From an uncultured Lachnospiraceae bacterium (GTDB taxonomy: Bacteria; Bacillota; Clostridia; Lachnospirales; Lachnospiraceae): DNA of 64,000 bases. Below the pieces are notes generated by a model. It was not told the DNA's origin. It saw only the letters and a program-made list of their open reading frames with translations, and made no database searches. The stretch lies in contig CARQVR010000011.1 in NCBI GenBank assembly GCA_949051815.1, positions 1 to 64,000 of the forward strand. Direction: 5' to 3'. The translations under genes were made by a program, and so were the position numbers. Below, in pieces: positions 53,549 to 62,807 of this stretch; within the stretch, counting starts at the first letter, position 1; the number at the start of each line of letters is the position of its first letter.

Positions 53549-54829
53549 ATGAAACAGTTAAAAGGGAGCGGTTTTTTCCGTGTCCTGTTTAAAATGAATG
53601 TACTGCCTATTATCCTGCTTACCATAGTGATTACCACATTCAGCGCTATGCGGTTTGCTGCTTCCATGAGGATAGAGACGAAAAACGGTCTTGTGGACCT
53701 GAGCCATACGGTTGTCACTCTGTATGACAAGTTATATGAAGGAGACTATCATACGGAAGTAAAGGATGGCGGGATTTTGTTGTGGAAGGGAGATCATCTG
53801 CTGAACGGAGATTTTGAGATTCCCGATTCCATCAAAGAAAGGACAGGCATTGATATTACGATTTTTTGCCGGAATACCCGTGTCTCTACCACGATCAGAA
53901 AGGGAAACGGAGAAAGAGTGACCGGAACCATAGCAAATGAAACGGTTGTTGACGACGTGCTGTATGGCGGACATGCACAGTTTTATTCCAGCACCATGGT
54001 AGAGGGCGTCCGGTATTTTTCCTACTATGAACCGCTTTTTGACGCAAAGGGAGTGTGCATCGGCATGATTTTCGTCGGAAAGCCTTCCGCGGAAGTGGAG
54101 GGGCTTTTGAGAAGTTCTCTCAGTCCGATCATTCTTTTCGGACTGCTTACGATGCTGATTGCCTGTTTTGTGACCATCCGGTTTTCAGGCAGACTGGTGA
54201 ACGCCATCCGGAAAATGGAACTGTTTCTCGTTGGCATTGAGCGGGGAGAACTCCATGAGGAATTTGATCAGGAGGTTTTGGAGCGTAAGGACGAGCTGGG
54301 GGAGATGAGCCGGTATCTGATTAAGATGCAGCAGTCTTTGCAAAAGCTGGTGGAGCAGGATCTTCTGACCGGTTTATATAACCGAAGGAGCGGAGAAAAA
54401 ATTCTCAAACATGTCTGTGAAGATTACGCGAAACACGGGACGCCTTTCTGTGTCGCAATCGGTGACGTGGATCATTTTAAGAATGTCAATGATACATACG
54501 GACATGAATGCGGCGATGTGGCGCTCACAGAACTTTCCGCACGGATGAAGGAGCATATGCGCGGGCACGGTTTTGTGGCCAGATGGGGCGGCGAGGAAAT
54601 GCTGCTTGTGTACAACGGCATCCATCTGGACAGGGCCGCTTCCTTTATGCAGGAGCTGCTGGAGGCGATCCGCTCAAAACCCATTGTATATGGGGATGTG
54701 GAATTAAACATTACAATGACCTTTGGTCTTGCGGAAGGAAACGGCGGGAAAATCGAGCACATAGTACGGGACGCGGACGAGAAGCTGTATCGGGGAAAAA
54801 ACAGCGGAAGGAATCAGATTGTGGTATAA
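53549..54829 (+). CDS. Membrane diguanylate cyclase (GGDEF) with Cache-like sensor
   Basis: 426 residues. TM1 (VLPIILLTIVITTFSAMRF), an extracellular sCache-like region (DLSHTVVTLYDKLYEGDY, FYSSTMVEGVRYFSYYEPL), TM2 (IILFGLLTMLIACFVTIRF), a HAMP-like stretch and GGDEF. The signature reads RWGGEEML, and the metal site GDVDHFKNVNDTYGHECGD is kept, so cyclic-di-GMP synthesis is possible. The inhibitory RxxD upstream reads RGHG, so product feedback is probably absent. ATG 53549 is chosen because GGAG lies seven bases upstream. Confidence 0.9.
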   Translation: MKQLKGSGFFRVLFKMNVLPIILLTIVITTFSAMRFAASMRIETKNGLVDLSHTVVTLYDKLYEGDYHTEVKDGGILLWKGDHLLNGDFEIPDSIKERTGIDITIFCRNTRVSTTIRKGNGERVTGTIANETVVDDVLYGGHAQFYSSTMVEGVRYFSYYEPLFDAKGVCIGMIFVGKPSAEVEGLLRSSLSPIILFGLLTMLIACFVTIRFSGRLVNAIRKMELFLVGIERGELHEEFDQEVLERKDELGEMSRYLIKMQQSLQKLVEQDLLTGLYNRRSGEKILKHVCEDYAKHGTPFCVAIGDVDHFKNVNDTYGHECGDVALTELSARMKEHMRGHGFVARWGGEEMLLVYNGIHLDRAASFMQELLEAIRSKPIVYGDVELNITMTFGLAEGNGGKIEHIVRDADEKLYRGKNSGRNQIVV

Positions 54830-55025
54830 ATAAGGATAAGTGAGAGGTTATAGGTATGGACTATCGGAGCGTGTTCCGGTAGTCTTTTTTGACTATTGGA
54901 GAGGTAAGTGCAAGCTGGAATTGCGGAATTGCCACAGAAAAATGCTGGAGATACAAGGGCGCTGTGCTATGATAAACAGGAACCGCGGGGAAAATAATCA
55001 TCGGAGTGAAGGGAGAAGAGACAAA

Positions 55026-55613
55026 ATGACATTTGGAGAAAAACTGTATCAGATGAGAAAGACACACGGTCTCTCACAGGAGGCGGCAAACGGGTTTCTG
55101 CTCTATTATAAAAAGAAATTTCTGCTGATCGGAGCGGCCTGCGGACTGATCGCGGGCTGTAACAGTGCATCCTTTTCTTCGACAGAGCCGGGCTTTTATG
55201 AACTGGCGGTTGAACCGGTTCTTACGACCCTGTCTGTGCTGGTGATGTTTTCTATTGTATTTTACATTATTTTAAAGCAGAATCCGTACAGAAATTTCAG
55301 AAGAAAAGAACTGATTTTCTCTGATGAAGTCAGAAGTGAGCTGCAGCAGGAGTTTTCCAAAATGAAAAAAGCGCTGCTTTCGGGTATCGCCGTCTGCCTG
55401 CTGATCGTAGGAATAAACGAGCTGCAGTTTGCCGTCTGGATCAGCAGGAACTGGCAGACGATGTATCTTCTGGACAGTGTAAAAATGCGGTGGGACGATA
55501 TGCTTTATATGGTGATGACGGGCGTCTGCGTCTTTGTCATGGTTTTCTGCGCAGGGGTGTATTGGTCTTATGCTGTGCTGCTTTCAAATTGTTCTTCGAT
55601 AATCCGCAGATAA
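55026..55613 (+). pseudogene. XRE-type membrane regulator with most of its HTH deleted
   Basis: 195 residues. The N-terminus MTFGEKLYQMRKTHGLSQEA is the usual start of a Lachnospiraceae XRE regulator, but the text jumps to ANGFLLYYKKKFLL after the first helix, so the recognition helix is gone. Four membrane helices follow (GAACGLIAGC region, LTTLSVLVMFSIVFYII, LSGIAVCLLIVGI, YMVMTGVCVFVMVFCAGVYW). The frame is kept, so a membrane protein may still be made, but DNA binding is unlikely. The last 77 bases overlap a gene on the opposite strand. Confidence 0.65.
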
Positions 55614-55746
55614 AATAGAAAAACAGGAAAGCGGTGGATAATCTGGTAAACACTTCTACGGCCTGCTCGCTTATTGTGAATGAAAGGATCATTCGTACGC
55701 CGATAATTGCTGTTATGGAAGCTGCTGCGATCAATACTTTTTTCAT
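55537..55746 (-). CDS. Small two-helix membrane protein
   Basis: 69 residues. The ATG at 55746 has AAGGAGA eight bases upstream. Two hydrophobic stretches (VLIAAASITAIIGVRMILSFTI and LSTAFLFFYFICGLS) and a basic tail. No family recognised. It overlaps the 3' end of the opposite-strand HTH-membrane remnant tail to tail. Confidence 0.6.
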   Translation of the reverse strand: MKKVLIAAASITAIIGVRMILSFTISEQAVEVFTRLSTAFLFFYFICGLSKNNLKAAQHKTNTPLRRKP

Positions 55747-55946
55747 ATCTGATGTCTCCTTTTCGATTGTTGTCTGGTTTGTTTTGTTCTGAAATAAGAA
55801 TAGCAAAAAGGGAGAGCGGCAACCATTGATCTGCCTTACAGTTTGCAGGCCGTAACTTACAATTTTGTAAGGTTAAAGGTTATACTTCGCCGGATATCTG
55901 ATTTGGCGCTGCTGTGACAATTGCATTAGATTTTCTGAATCTCCAT

Positions 55947-56014
55947 TTGGGAAAATGAATAGAAAAATGATAGAAATGCGGTTCTGATTGTGGTATTCTG
56001 TCAGAGATATAAAC
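55947..56014 (+). repeat. 68-bp direct repeat, copy 1, probable promoter
   Basis: Identical to 57330-57397 except one base (67/68). It contains TGGTATTCT, an extended -10 box (55992-55999), with TAGAAA 17 bases upstream. It lies 83 bases before the kinase gene. Confidence 0.85.
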
Positions 56015-56096
56015 CGGAATTTAATGGAGGTATTGGAAGCATTTTGTAAACACCATTTAGTGGCAGAGCTTCAAATGATTGATGGGAGAAATATAG

Positions 56097-56519
56097 ATGT
56101 CAAAACAAAAACTGATTATGGTAGCAGGCTCTCCGTGTGTGGGGAAAACAACGGTGACACAGAAACTTTTTACTTCTTATGAAAACAGTGCTTATTTTGA
56201 TGGCGATTGGGCATGGTGTGTCAATCCGTTTTCGGTTGATGATCCGAGGTTGAGAAATGGTGATAAAACAATTCGTGAAGCGATACTAAAAGATATAACG
56301 GCAAAAGATTATTCTGTTATTGGTATTACCCTGACCTGCTCAGAGGAAACTTTGCGTGAACGTCATAAAAAGCGTGGAGATGCAAATGAATGTTCTCTTT
56401 TCTGGCTGCATTTAAAGCCGCATGAAGGCGATTATGTTATTAATACAGATAATAAAAGTGTTCAGCAAATAGTTGATGAAATGAAAGTTATTATAGATAG
56501 TGAGGGCTGTAAACGATGA
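56097..56519 (+). CDS. P-loop nucleoside/shikimate-type kinase, apparently shortened
   Basis: 140 residues. The P-loop is GSPCVGKTT, followed by YFDGDWAWCVNPFSVDDPRLRNGDK and later SVIGITLTCSEETLRERHKKRGD. These blocks occur in small AAA-type kinases of about 180 residues; here the central helix-strand part between DKTI and the KDITAKDY segment seems missing (recalled from relatives, not aligned). The ORF is intact, with GGGAG before the ATG and an ATGA overlap to the next gene. It may be a decayed gene or a real short form. Confidence 0.6.
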   Translation: MSKQKLIMVAGSPCVGKTTVTQKLFTSYENSAYFDGDWAWCVNPFSVDDPRLRNGDKTIREAILKDITAKDYSVIGITLTCSEETLRERHKKRGDANECSLFWLHLKPHEGDYVINTDNKSVQQIVDEMKVIIDSEGCKR

Positions 56520-57013
56520 CTGTAAATGAGAAAATGAAACTTGTAATTGATCTGGCAGAGCGGGCATTAGAGAAAAATGAATTGCCGATAGCCTGTATTA
56601 TATTCCACAATGATACAATAGTGGCTCAAAGTCATACATCTGAAAGCGAAGACAGTAGATTATTGGTTCACGCAGAGTTAAAAGCGCTGATGGAACTGGA
56701 TCAGAAAAAAATCAAAGCAGAAGAAAAAAGGCAAATGGAATTGTTCACTAATTTAGAACCATGTATGATGTGTCTGGGTGCTTCAATAGCATCATTTGTT
56801 GGCAAGGTATACTATTCACTTGACGCACCTTCCGATGGTGCGGCTAAGTGGGCTGTGAAATCCTGGCATGATTTTCACACTGCATCATCTTTTTGTCTGC
56901 CGGAAATTACATCGGGAATTTTAAAATCGGAAAGCAAAGCGTTATTCAGGAGATACATAGATATTCACAAGGACAGTCCATTGGTGGAATGGGTCAAAAC
57001 TCTTATCGAATAA
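56516..57013 (+). CDS. Nucleoside/tRNA-type deaminase (CDA superfamily)
   Basis: 165 residues. The zinc-site motifs LLVHAELKAL (HAE) and NLEPCMMCLGAS (PCxxC) are complete. It resembles guanine or tRNA-adenosine deaminases of the TadA family. The start overlaps the kinase stop by four bases. The substrate is unknown. Confidence 0.85.
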   Translation: MTVNEKMKLVIDLAERALEKNELPIACIIFHNDTIVAQSHTSESEDSRLLVHAELKALMELDQKKIKAEEKRQMELFTNLEPCMMCLGASIASFVGKVYYSLDAPSDGAAKWAVKSWHDFHTASSFCLPEITSGILKSESKALFRRYIDIHKDSPLVEWVKTLIE

Positions 57014-57043
57014 AACGATAAACCCTCTGTTGCGGAAGTTGTT

Positions 57044-57232
57044 TTAAAGAATACTGACTAATATAATTATAATAATGACAAAAATAATATTAAATATCCA
57101 TGTCCACTTATTTCCTAAATTCATTGTATAACCAAACCCACTTTGCGGTCTTCTGATCACGACTTTTTTATCTTCTCTGTTGAAATAGAGTCTTCCGGTT
57201 AACCAGCCATCATCTCTATTGCCTGATTTCAT
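57044..57232 (-). CDS. Small DUF5808-like membrane protein
   Basis: 62 residues. NRDDGWLTGRLYFNREDKKVVIRRPQSGFGYTMNLGNKWTW followed by one membrane helix (IFNIIFVIIIIILVSIL) has the pattern of DUF5808 proteins. AAGGAGA precedes the start. The function is unknown. It is read against its neighbours. Confidence 0.65.
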   Translation of the reverse strand: MKSGNRDDGWLTGRLYFNREDKKVVIRRPQSGFGYTMNLGNKWTWIFNIIFVIIIIILVSIL

Positions 57233-57329
57233 AAAGTTCTCCTTTGCAGTTTCTGATTTATATACTTGATTATAAAATATTTGCCTGTTGCCCGCAATGG
57301 ATACTCATAAGCCTGTTTTAATTTTCCCA

Positions 57330-57397
57330 TTGGGAAAATTAATAGAAAAATGATAGAAATGCGGTTCTGATTGTGGTATTCTGTCAGAGATATAAAC
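57330..57397 (+). repeat. 68-bp direct repeat, copy 2, probable promoter
   Basis: 67/68 identical to 55947-56014 with the same extended -10 box. It lies 51 bases before the alpha/beta hydrolase remnant. Confidence 0.85.
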
Positions 57398-57447
57398 GGG
57401 CGTTTATCGGGAAATGACCAAGATCAAAGGCTGGATGAGAAAATATA

Positions 57448-58113
57448 ATGGGTATATATAAATCACGGGAAGCGAAAGAAAAGTCACTTGCGTTATATGA
57501 TAAACAACTTTTAGAATTAAATACACCTTTTTCGGATATTTATGTAAAAACATCATTTGGTAACACTCATTTGGTTGAAACCGGTAATAAAGCAGGAAAG
57601 CCTTTGTTAGTGTTTCATGGTGGAAACGCAACAACTGCCTATAATCTATTGATGTGTATTGCTCCCTCGAAAATTGATAAAGCTGTCTTAATTGTTCCCG
57701 CGGGAATAGGCAATGCTATCCCTGTTTCTTCTGTGGCAATGCTGTTGCCACTTCTGCAATATAGAATTACAAAAACGGAAAAATATTTGGTGAAAACCGC
57801 TTTATATATGGCATTACATGAAGAAGTTCTTGATGAAGATACGATAAATATATTGAAAAATAGTTTTGACAATGTAAAAATCAAAGCCGCCATGCCAGCA
57901 AATATTGAAAAGAAACGGTTAAGCGGTTATTGTTCGCCCACATTAATCATTGCCAGTGAAAAGGATTGTCTTTTCCCTGCAAAAAAGGTTTTACACCGGG
58001 CGGGGAAAATGATTTCAGATTGCCAGACAGTTGAATTAAAAGAAAGTGGGCATATGCACATTTTACCGCAAGCGGAAAAAGAACGCATTATTGCGTTTTT
58101 AGGAGAAGACTGA
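57448..58113 (+). pseudogene. Alpha/beta hydrolase lacking its central nucleophile region
   Basis: 221 residues, still an open frame. LLVFHGGNATTAYNLLMCIAPSKIDKAVLIVPAG joins the oxyanion-hole strand directly to the segment after the catalytic elbow: no G-x-S-x-G is present. In a full-length relative roughly 60-70 residues would lie between LLMC and the APSKID segment. The end keeps the Asp strand (LIIASEKDCLFP) and His (SGHMHIL). It is most likely an in-frame internal deletion of a hydrolase, so inactive. It follows a 68-bp promoter repeat. Confidence 0.7.
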
Positions 58114-58171
58114 ACTCATTTTTTCCCTGTCAGGGTTCGTAGAAAAATCATCAAATCACAATGGGGATTTT

Positions 58172-58566
58172 ATGGCACATTTAAAGGGTGCATCGGATGA
58201 CGCGGCAGATGTAACAGGTATTTATCCATTGCTGGAGGATGACAGTAAATATATTTTGCAAACAGGAGATAAGAATTTTATGAATTTCTTATGCTTTGGA
58301 GATAAAAACAAGAAGTCAATACTGTTTATACATGGAATGGCTTCCACGGCAATGCTTTGCTATGAACCAATTTTAAAACGGTTGTCAGACTATTATGTAA
58401 TATTGGCGGAAGTGGATGGTCATAGCGAGAGAACAGGTGAACTTGTCAGCCTTGAGAAAGACTGTGACGAGATAGAGGATTATATCAAGGATAATCTATC
58501 GGGCAATATTTACATGAACATAGTGATGAATATGCAGGTAAGCTGATTGAATATTTGCAAAGCTGA
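58172..58566 (+). pseudogene. Chimeric remnant: primase-helicase fragment joined to a broken hydrolase
   Basis: The first 24 codons (MAHLKGASDDAADVTGIYPL and LEDD) match residues inside the primase-helicase gene at 60163-60234 (63 of 72 bases). It then runs into an alpha/beta hydrolase start (SILFIHGMASTAMLCYEPILKRL). After SGNIY the open frame ends at 58546; one base off, HEHSDEYAGKLIEYLQS continues to a stop at 58566, which looks like the hydrolase C-terminus. The centre of the hydrolase is deleted. Confidence 0.7.
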
Positions 58567-58744
58567 TACAAACTCCGGTTTAAAGTGCTGCTAAGATATT
58601 ACAGATTATGACGATTTTTTTGGATTAGGATAAAGACAAGTGCAGGGATGCTGAAAGCGATCCATATGCGGGAAACGAGGAAGCCGGCCGGCATTATATT
58701 TGTGAAAAATCCTGACATTACTTTATGAGAGATGAGGTTTCCTT

Positions 58745-58900
58745 TTGAAAGATTATATCGAAGAGCGTGCGATGAACATTGCCAATTATATTATTGAAAA
58801 CAATGCCACGGTGAGGCAGACGGCGAAGGAGTTTGGGATTAGCAAGAGTGGTACATATGGTAGTAACAAAATAGAACGTTTAGTCTGGAAGATTCTATAA
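58745..58900 (+). pseudogene. spoIIID: Truncated spoIIID
   Basis: 51 codons from TTG 58745, preceded by GAGATGAGG. LKDYIEERAMNIANYIIENN and ATVRQTAKEFGISKS match SpoIIID, the mother-cell sporulation regulator, up to the turn before its recognition helix (normally followed by TVHKD). The text then becomes unrelated (GTYGSNKIERLVWKIL) and stops. SpoIIID is usually 80-95 residues. The rest of 58567-58744 and 58901-59045 shows no gene. Confidence 0.75.
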
Positions 58901-59045
58901 GAGGACAAGAGTGTAATTTCTACATAAAAGATTTGTATAAAATGGATTCATCACTTATAATAAAAAGGAAGGAATACAAAGAATTTTTGGAGAAGCTATA
59001 TAAAAAATTGAATAAGTTTATGAGAGAAAAGCGAGGTGATTGCAT

Positions 59046-59267
59046 ATGCTCACAGCGGAATTAACGAGAAAAATAGATCTTCTTCCGCGGGAATCTTATA
59101 TCAAAGTAGAAAATTTTGTGGAGCAGCTTATAGCTTCGGATCAGCATTCTGACAAAGAGAGAGCTTTTAGGACATTTATGGATAAGATGAATCTGGCAGA
59201 GAAATCTGTACAGGAAAATGGGTACTATTCGGAAGAAGAAGTGGAAGAAGAATTGGATAAAATATGA
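59046..59267 (+). CDS. Antitoxin of a RelE/ParE-type pair
   Basis: 73 residues: MLTAELTRKIDLLPRESYIKVENFVEQL, then an acidic C-terminus (YYSEEEVEEELDKI). A small acidic protein directly in front of a toxin, with an ATGA overlap, fits an antitoxin; residues 40-73 probably wrap the toxin. GAGGTG lies eight bases before ATG 59046. No DNA-binding domain is clear. Confidence 0.75.
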   Translation: MLTAELTRKIDLLPRESYIKVENFVEQLIASDQHSDKERAFRTFMDKMNLAEKSVQENGYYSEEEVEEELDKI

Positions 59268-59617
59268 CAGGAAGAAAAATTGCTTATTCAGAGATTGCTT
59301 TATCAAAACGTAAGGCTATTAAGAAGGAAATAAAAGACAGGTATGGCAAAGAAAGAGCGGACAAGTTTTCGGAGCATATTTCGAAAAGTATTGCAAAGTT
59401 AAAGAACTTTCCGGAATTAGGAGTTTCTTTGCGCGATAAGTACGAGTTGGACTGCGATTACTACATGCTTTTTATAGAGCACAACTACTTCGTTTATCGG
59501 ATACATGATGAGATGATCTTGGTACTTGAGATATTTAATGAGAAAGAAGATTTCATGTTTCAGTTGTTTGGGGTAGTTACCACGTCACAGGATACGCTGG
59601 ATTATTGGGATGAGTAA
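59264..59617 (+). CDS. RelE/ParE-family toxin
   Basis: 117 residues. The fold pattern is RelE/ParE-like: SEIALSKRKAIKKEIKDRYGKERADKFSEHISKSIAKLKNFPELGVSL, then DYYMLFIEHNYFVYRIHDEMILVLEIFNEKEDF. The start overlaps the antitoxin stop (ATGA). RelE-type members cut mRNA on ribosomes and ParE types poison gyrase; the sequence does not settle which. Confidence 0.8.
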   Translation: MTGRKIAYSEIALSKRKAIKKEIKDRYGKERADKFSEHISKSIAKLKNFPELGVSLRDKYELDCDYYMLFIEHNYFVYRIHDEMILVLEIFNEKEDFMFQLFGVVTTSQDTLDYWDE

Positions 59618-59686
59618 ACTTAAAGCGGCAAGGAATGAAGGCATTCTTATGGCAGAGAAAATTGCTGATTGAGGAGAAGCGTTTAT

Positions 59687-62600
59687 ATGACAGATGAAAT
59701 TTTGTCTTTGCAGGACAAAATAAAATGTTTGCAAAAAGAAAATCAGTATCTAAAATCCCTGCTTGATCAAGCGGGGATTTCGTACTCAAAGGAGAAATTG
59801 CGACAGTGTGAAATATTTAAGGAGAATACGAAGTATTCTCTGAATCGAGCACGCGGGTGCTCGATTTCTTATCATGCGTCTGACGAAATAAAAGACAGGG
59901 ATTTGTTTGATCCGGACCAAGGGGCAAGAATTATACCCAGAGAGATTACCGATCATGACGCTAATCTGTTTTTCTCTGTATTTTGGGGACGCACGGATGT
60001 ATATGCCAAGCGTACTGTCAAAAAATCTACGGGAGATGTCAATTATTACACGCAATGTTACAATTTTTATAAGACAGGCTGTCCAAGAATGAGCGGCAGT
60101 AAGATCAGGTGTCAGGATTGTAAAAGACAGGCATACAAAAAGTTGGAGAAGCATCAAATCATGGCTCATTTAAGGGGCGCATCGGAGGATGCAGCAGATG
60201 TAATAGGCATTTATCCATTGCTGGAGGACGACACCTGCAGATTTATTGTATTTGATTTCGATAATCACGAAAAAAATGCCGCAAAGCACGATTTTGCCAA
60301 TACAGACGATAACTGGATGGAAGAAGTAGATGCTTTGCGTGAAATTTGTGTTATCAATGGTATAGATCCGCTGGTGGAGCGGTCACGGTCGGGACGCGGC
60401 GCCCACCTTTGGATCTTTTTTCAGAAGAAAACGGAGGCTTCCTTAGCCAGAAAATTTGGAAATGCCCTGTTAAGAAAGGGCGCAGAATCGGTCAATTTGA
60501 AATCCTTTCGCTTTTATGACAGAATGCTGCCGATGCAGGATCATCTTTCGCAGGGCGGTATCGGCAACCTGATCGCACTGCCTTTGCAGGGACAGGCTCT
60601 CAAAGAGGGAAACAGCGCGTTTGTAGATGAAAACTGGAACGCATACCCGGATCAGTGGAAAATATTGTTGGGTAAGCCCAAGCTTTCAAAGGAGCTTATA
60701 GAAGACAAGATAAAAGAATGGAAAAGCTTTTCGGCAAATGAAGCGATAGAGACCAATGAGATATTAGAACAGGATGGGGAAAAACCATGGGATAGGACAA
60801 AGGATTTTTGGAAGAGTGATGTAAATGGAGATCTTCAAATTACCCTGGCAGATGGCGTTTATATTTTGAGAGAAAATTTGGCGCCAAGAATCCAAAACAG
60901 GATACGGGAACTGGCGGCATTTCAAAATCCGGCATTTTTTAAGAATCAGGCGATAGGGTTGTCTAATTTTGCCAATTCCCGATACATTTATCTTGGTAGA
61001 GACGAGGGCGAATATATCAGGATTCCCAGAGGGCTATTGGAAGATGTGACTGCCAAATGTGATAAGGGCAAAATCGCATATCATATTTGTGATGAACGAT
61101 GCCAGGGAAATGCGATTCGAATTGCATTTCAGGGACAATTGAGGGGAGCACAGATTCCGGCAGTGGAAGCTATGCTGCAGCATGAGACGGGGATACTTCA
61201 TGCGGCTACTGCGTTTGGCAAGACCGTTGTCTGCTGTCATATGATTGCGGAGAAAAAGGTCAATACGCTGATCCTGCTGCAGTCTTCGGCATTGATAGAA
61301 CAATGGGAAAGCGCCATGGAAAATTTCCTAACCATAGATGAGGAACTGCCCGAATATGAGACGCCAACCGGGAGGAAGAAAAGGAGAAAAAGCGTTATAG
61401 GCAGACTGCAGGGAGCGCATGATTCTACGACAGGGATCATTGATATCGCTATGGCAGGTTCGCTTTGTAAAAAGGGAGAATTTCACCACAGATTGAAAGA
61501 ATACGGCATGATTATTGTGGATGAGTGCCATCATGCCGCATCAGATACTTTTGTAGAAATATTGCAGGAGGTGAGAGCAAAATATGTGTATGGCGTGACG
61601 GCGACGCCGCTTCGCAGCGATGGATTAGAGAAAATTAACTATATGCTGCTTGGCCCGGTCAGATATCAGTTTACAGCGAAAGACAGGGCAAAAGAACAAG
61701 GGATTGCGCATCTGGTATATCCGAGATTTACTAGAGCGGTTGCACCGAGGTTTCATCAGGATAACATGCACCCAAATGAAGCTTATACAATTCTCAGGGA
61801 GAATGAAGACCGTGATGCCTTGATCATAAATGATGTCACAAAATGTATTGCAGAGGGCAGGACGCCGGTGATCCTTTCCCGATATATCGATCATTCGCGA
61901 AAGCTGTATGACAGACTAAGGAATTGCGCAGACGAAGTGTTTTTGCTTTCAGGTGAAAACACCAAAAAGCAGCACCATGCTGTTTTGGAGCAGATGAAGC
62001 AGGTGAAAGCTGACAAAAGTATGATTTTGGTTGCTACAGGAAAGCTGATCGGAGAAGGGTTTGATTATCCGAGACTGGATACGTTGATCATGGCAACGCC
62101 GGTTTCCTGGAAAAGCGTGGTAGAACAGTATGCCGGGCGGTTGAATCGGGATTATGAGGGCAAGGAAAGCGTGATTATCTATGATTATGTGGATAGTCAT
62201 ATCTCCATGTTTGAAAAGATGTACTATAAGCGTCTGAAGGCATATAAGCAGATTGGTTACGATATTTGTGCCGGATATACGATAGAAAAGCAGAAGGTGG
62301 GCGCTATATTTGACACGGATGCCTATGCAGAAGTATACAGAAAGGATTTGTTGGAGGCGAATAAGGAAATCATTATAGCAAGCCCAGTCATCAGTGGCCC
62401 TAAGATTGAAGCACTGATCCGGTTATTAAAGAATCAGCAGGAAAAGGGCACTCGGATCAGAATCGTTACATGGGAAGCGGATCGTTATGGATTTGGTGAC
62501 AGTGCATACTGGATGGAGCTGCAGGAAAGGATGCGCGCCAATGGGTTTGAAATCAATCTTGTAGAAGATTACTGCCAGCATTACTGTATTATAGACCGGG

Positions 62601-62743
62601 AAGTGGTCTGGTATGGGAGCATGAATTTTCTTGGAAAGGAAGACAGTGAAGACAATCTGATGCGCGTGTGCAGTAAGGATATTGCTGCGGAGTTGTTGGA
62701 GCTTACGTTTGGGAAACAGGAATTAATCATTCAGACCACTTGA
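59687..62743 (+). CDS. Primase (AEP)-superfamily 2 helicase-PLD fusion, conflict-system type
   Basis: 1018 residues. A short coiled coil (ILSLQDKIKCLQKENQYLKSLL) leads to an archaeo-eukaryotic-primase-like domain (about residues 80-330) with FIVFDFDNHEKN as the metal-binding D-x-D and RSRSGRGAHLWIFF. A superfamily 2 helicase follows: TAFGKTVVCCHMI (motif I), IIVDECHHAA (motif II), VTATPLRSDG, and LIGEGFDYPRLD with QYAGRLNRD (motif VI). The C-terminal PLD-like domain (about residues 890-985) has HYCIID where HxK is expected, so it looks inactive. The set resembles proteins annotated as TOTE conflict-system primases. ATG 59687 follows GAGGAG. Confidence 0.85.
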   Translation: MTDEILSLQDKIKCLQKENQYLKSLLDQAGISYSKEKLRQCEIFKENTKYSLNRARGCSISYHASDEIKDRDLFDPDQGARIIPREITDHDANLFFSVFWGRTDVYAKRTVKKSTGDVNYYTQCYNFYKTGCPRMSGSKIRCQDCKRQAYKKLEKHQIMAHLRGASEDAADVIGIYPLLEDDTCRFIVFDFDNHEKNAAKHDFANTDDNWMEEVDALREICVINGIDPLVERSRSGRGAHLWIFFQKKTEASLARKFGNALLRKGAESVNLKSFRFYDRMLPMQDHLSQGGIGNLIALPLQGQALKEGNSAFVDENWNAYPDQWKILLGKPKLSKELIEDKIKEWKSFSANEAIETNEILEQDGEKPWDRTKDFWKSDVNGDLQITLADGVYILRENLAPRIQNRIRELAAFQNPAFFKNQAIGLSNFANSRYIYLGRDEGEYIRIPRGLLEDVTAKCDKGKIAYHICDERCQGNAIRIAFQGQLRGAQIPAVEAMLQHETGILHAATAFGKTVVCCHMIAEKKVNTLILLQSSALIEQWESAMENFLTIDEELPEYETPTGRKKRRKSVIGRLQGAHDSTTGIIDIAMAGSLCKKGEFHHRLKEYGMIIVDECHHAASDTFVEILQEVRAKYVYGVTATPLRSDGLEKINYMLLGPVRYQFTAKDRAKEQGIAHLVYPRFTRAVAPRFHQDNMHPNEAYTILRENEDRDALIINDVTKCIAEGRTPVILSRYIDHSRKLYDRLRNCADEVFLLSGENTKKQHHAVLEQMKQVKADKSMILVATGKLIGEGFDYPRLDTLIMATPVSWKSVVEQYAGRLNRDYEGKESVIIYDYVDSHISMFEKMYYKRLKAYKQIGYDICAGYTIEKQKVGAIFDTDAYAEVYRKDLLEANKEIIIASPVISGPKIEALIRLLKNQQEKGTRIRIVTWEADRYGFGDSAYWMELQERMRANGFEINLVEDYCQHYCIIDREVVWYGSMNFLGKEDSEDNLMRVCSKDIAAELLELTFGKQELIIQTT

Positions 62744-62762
62744 TACAACGTAAAAGTGGTCT
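62733..62762 (+). terminator. Hairpin at the end of the primase-helicase gene
   Basis: AGACCACTT pairs with AAGTGGTCT and overlaps the stop codon. No T-run follows, so it is only a weak terminator. Confidence 0.4.
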
Positions 62763-62807
62763 GACGGGGTTCCTTGTGTAGTGCCGGCTTATAATGATAA
62801 GATATAC

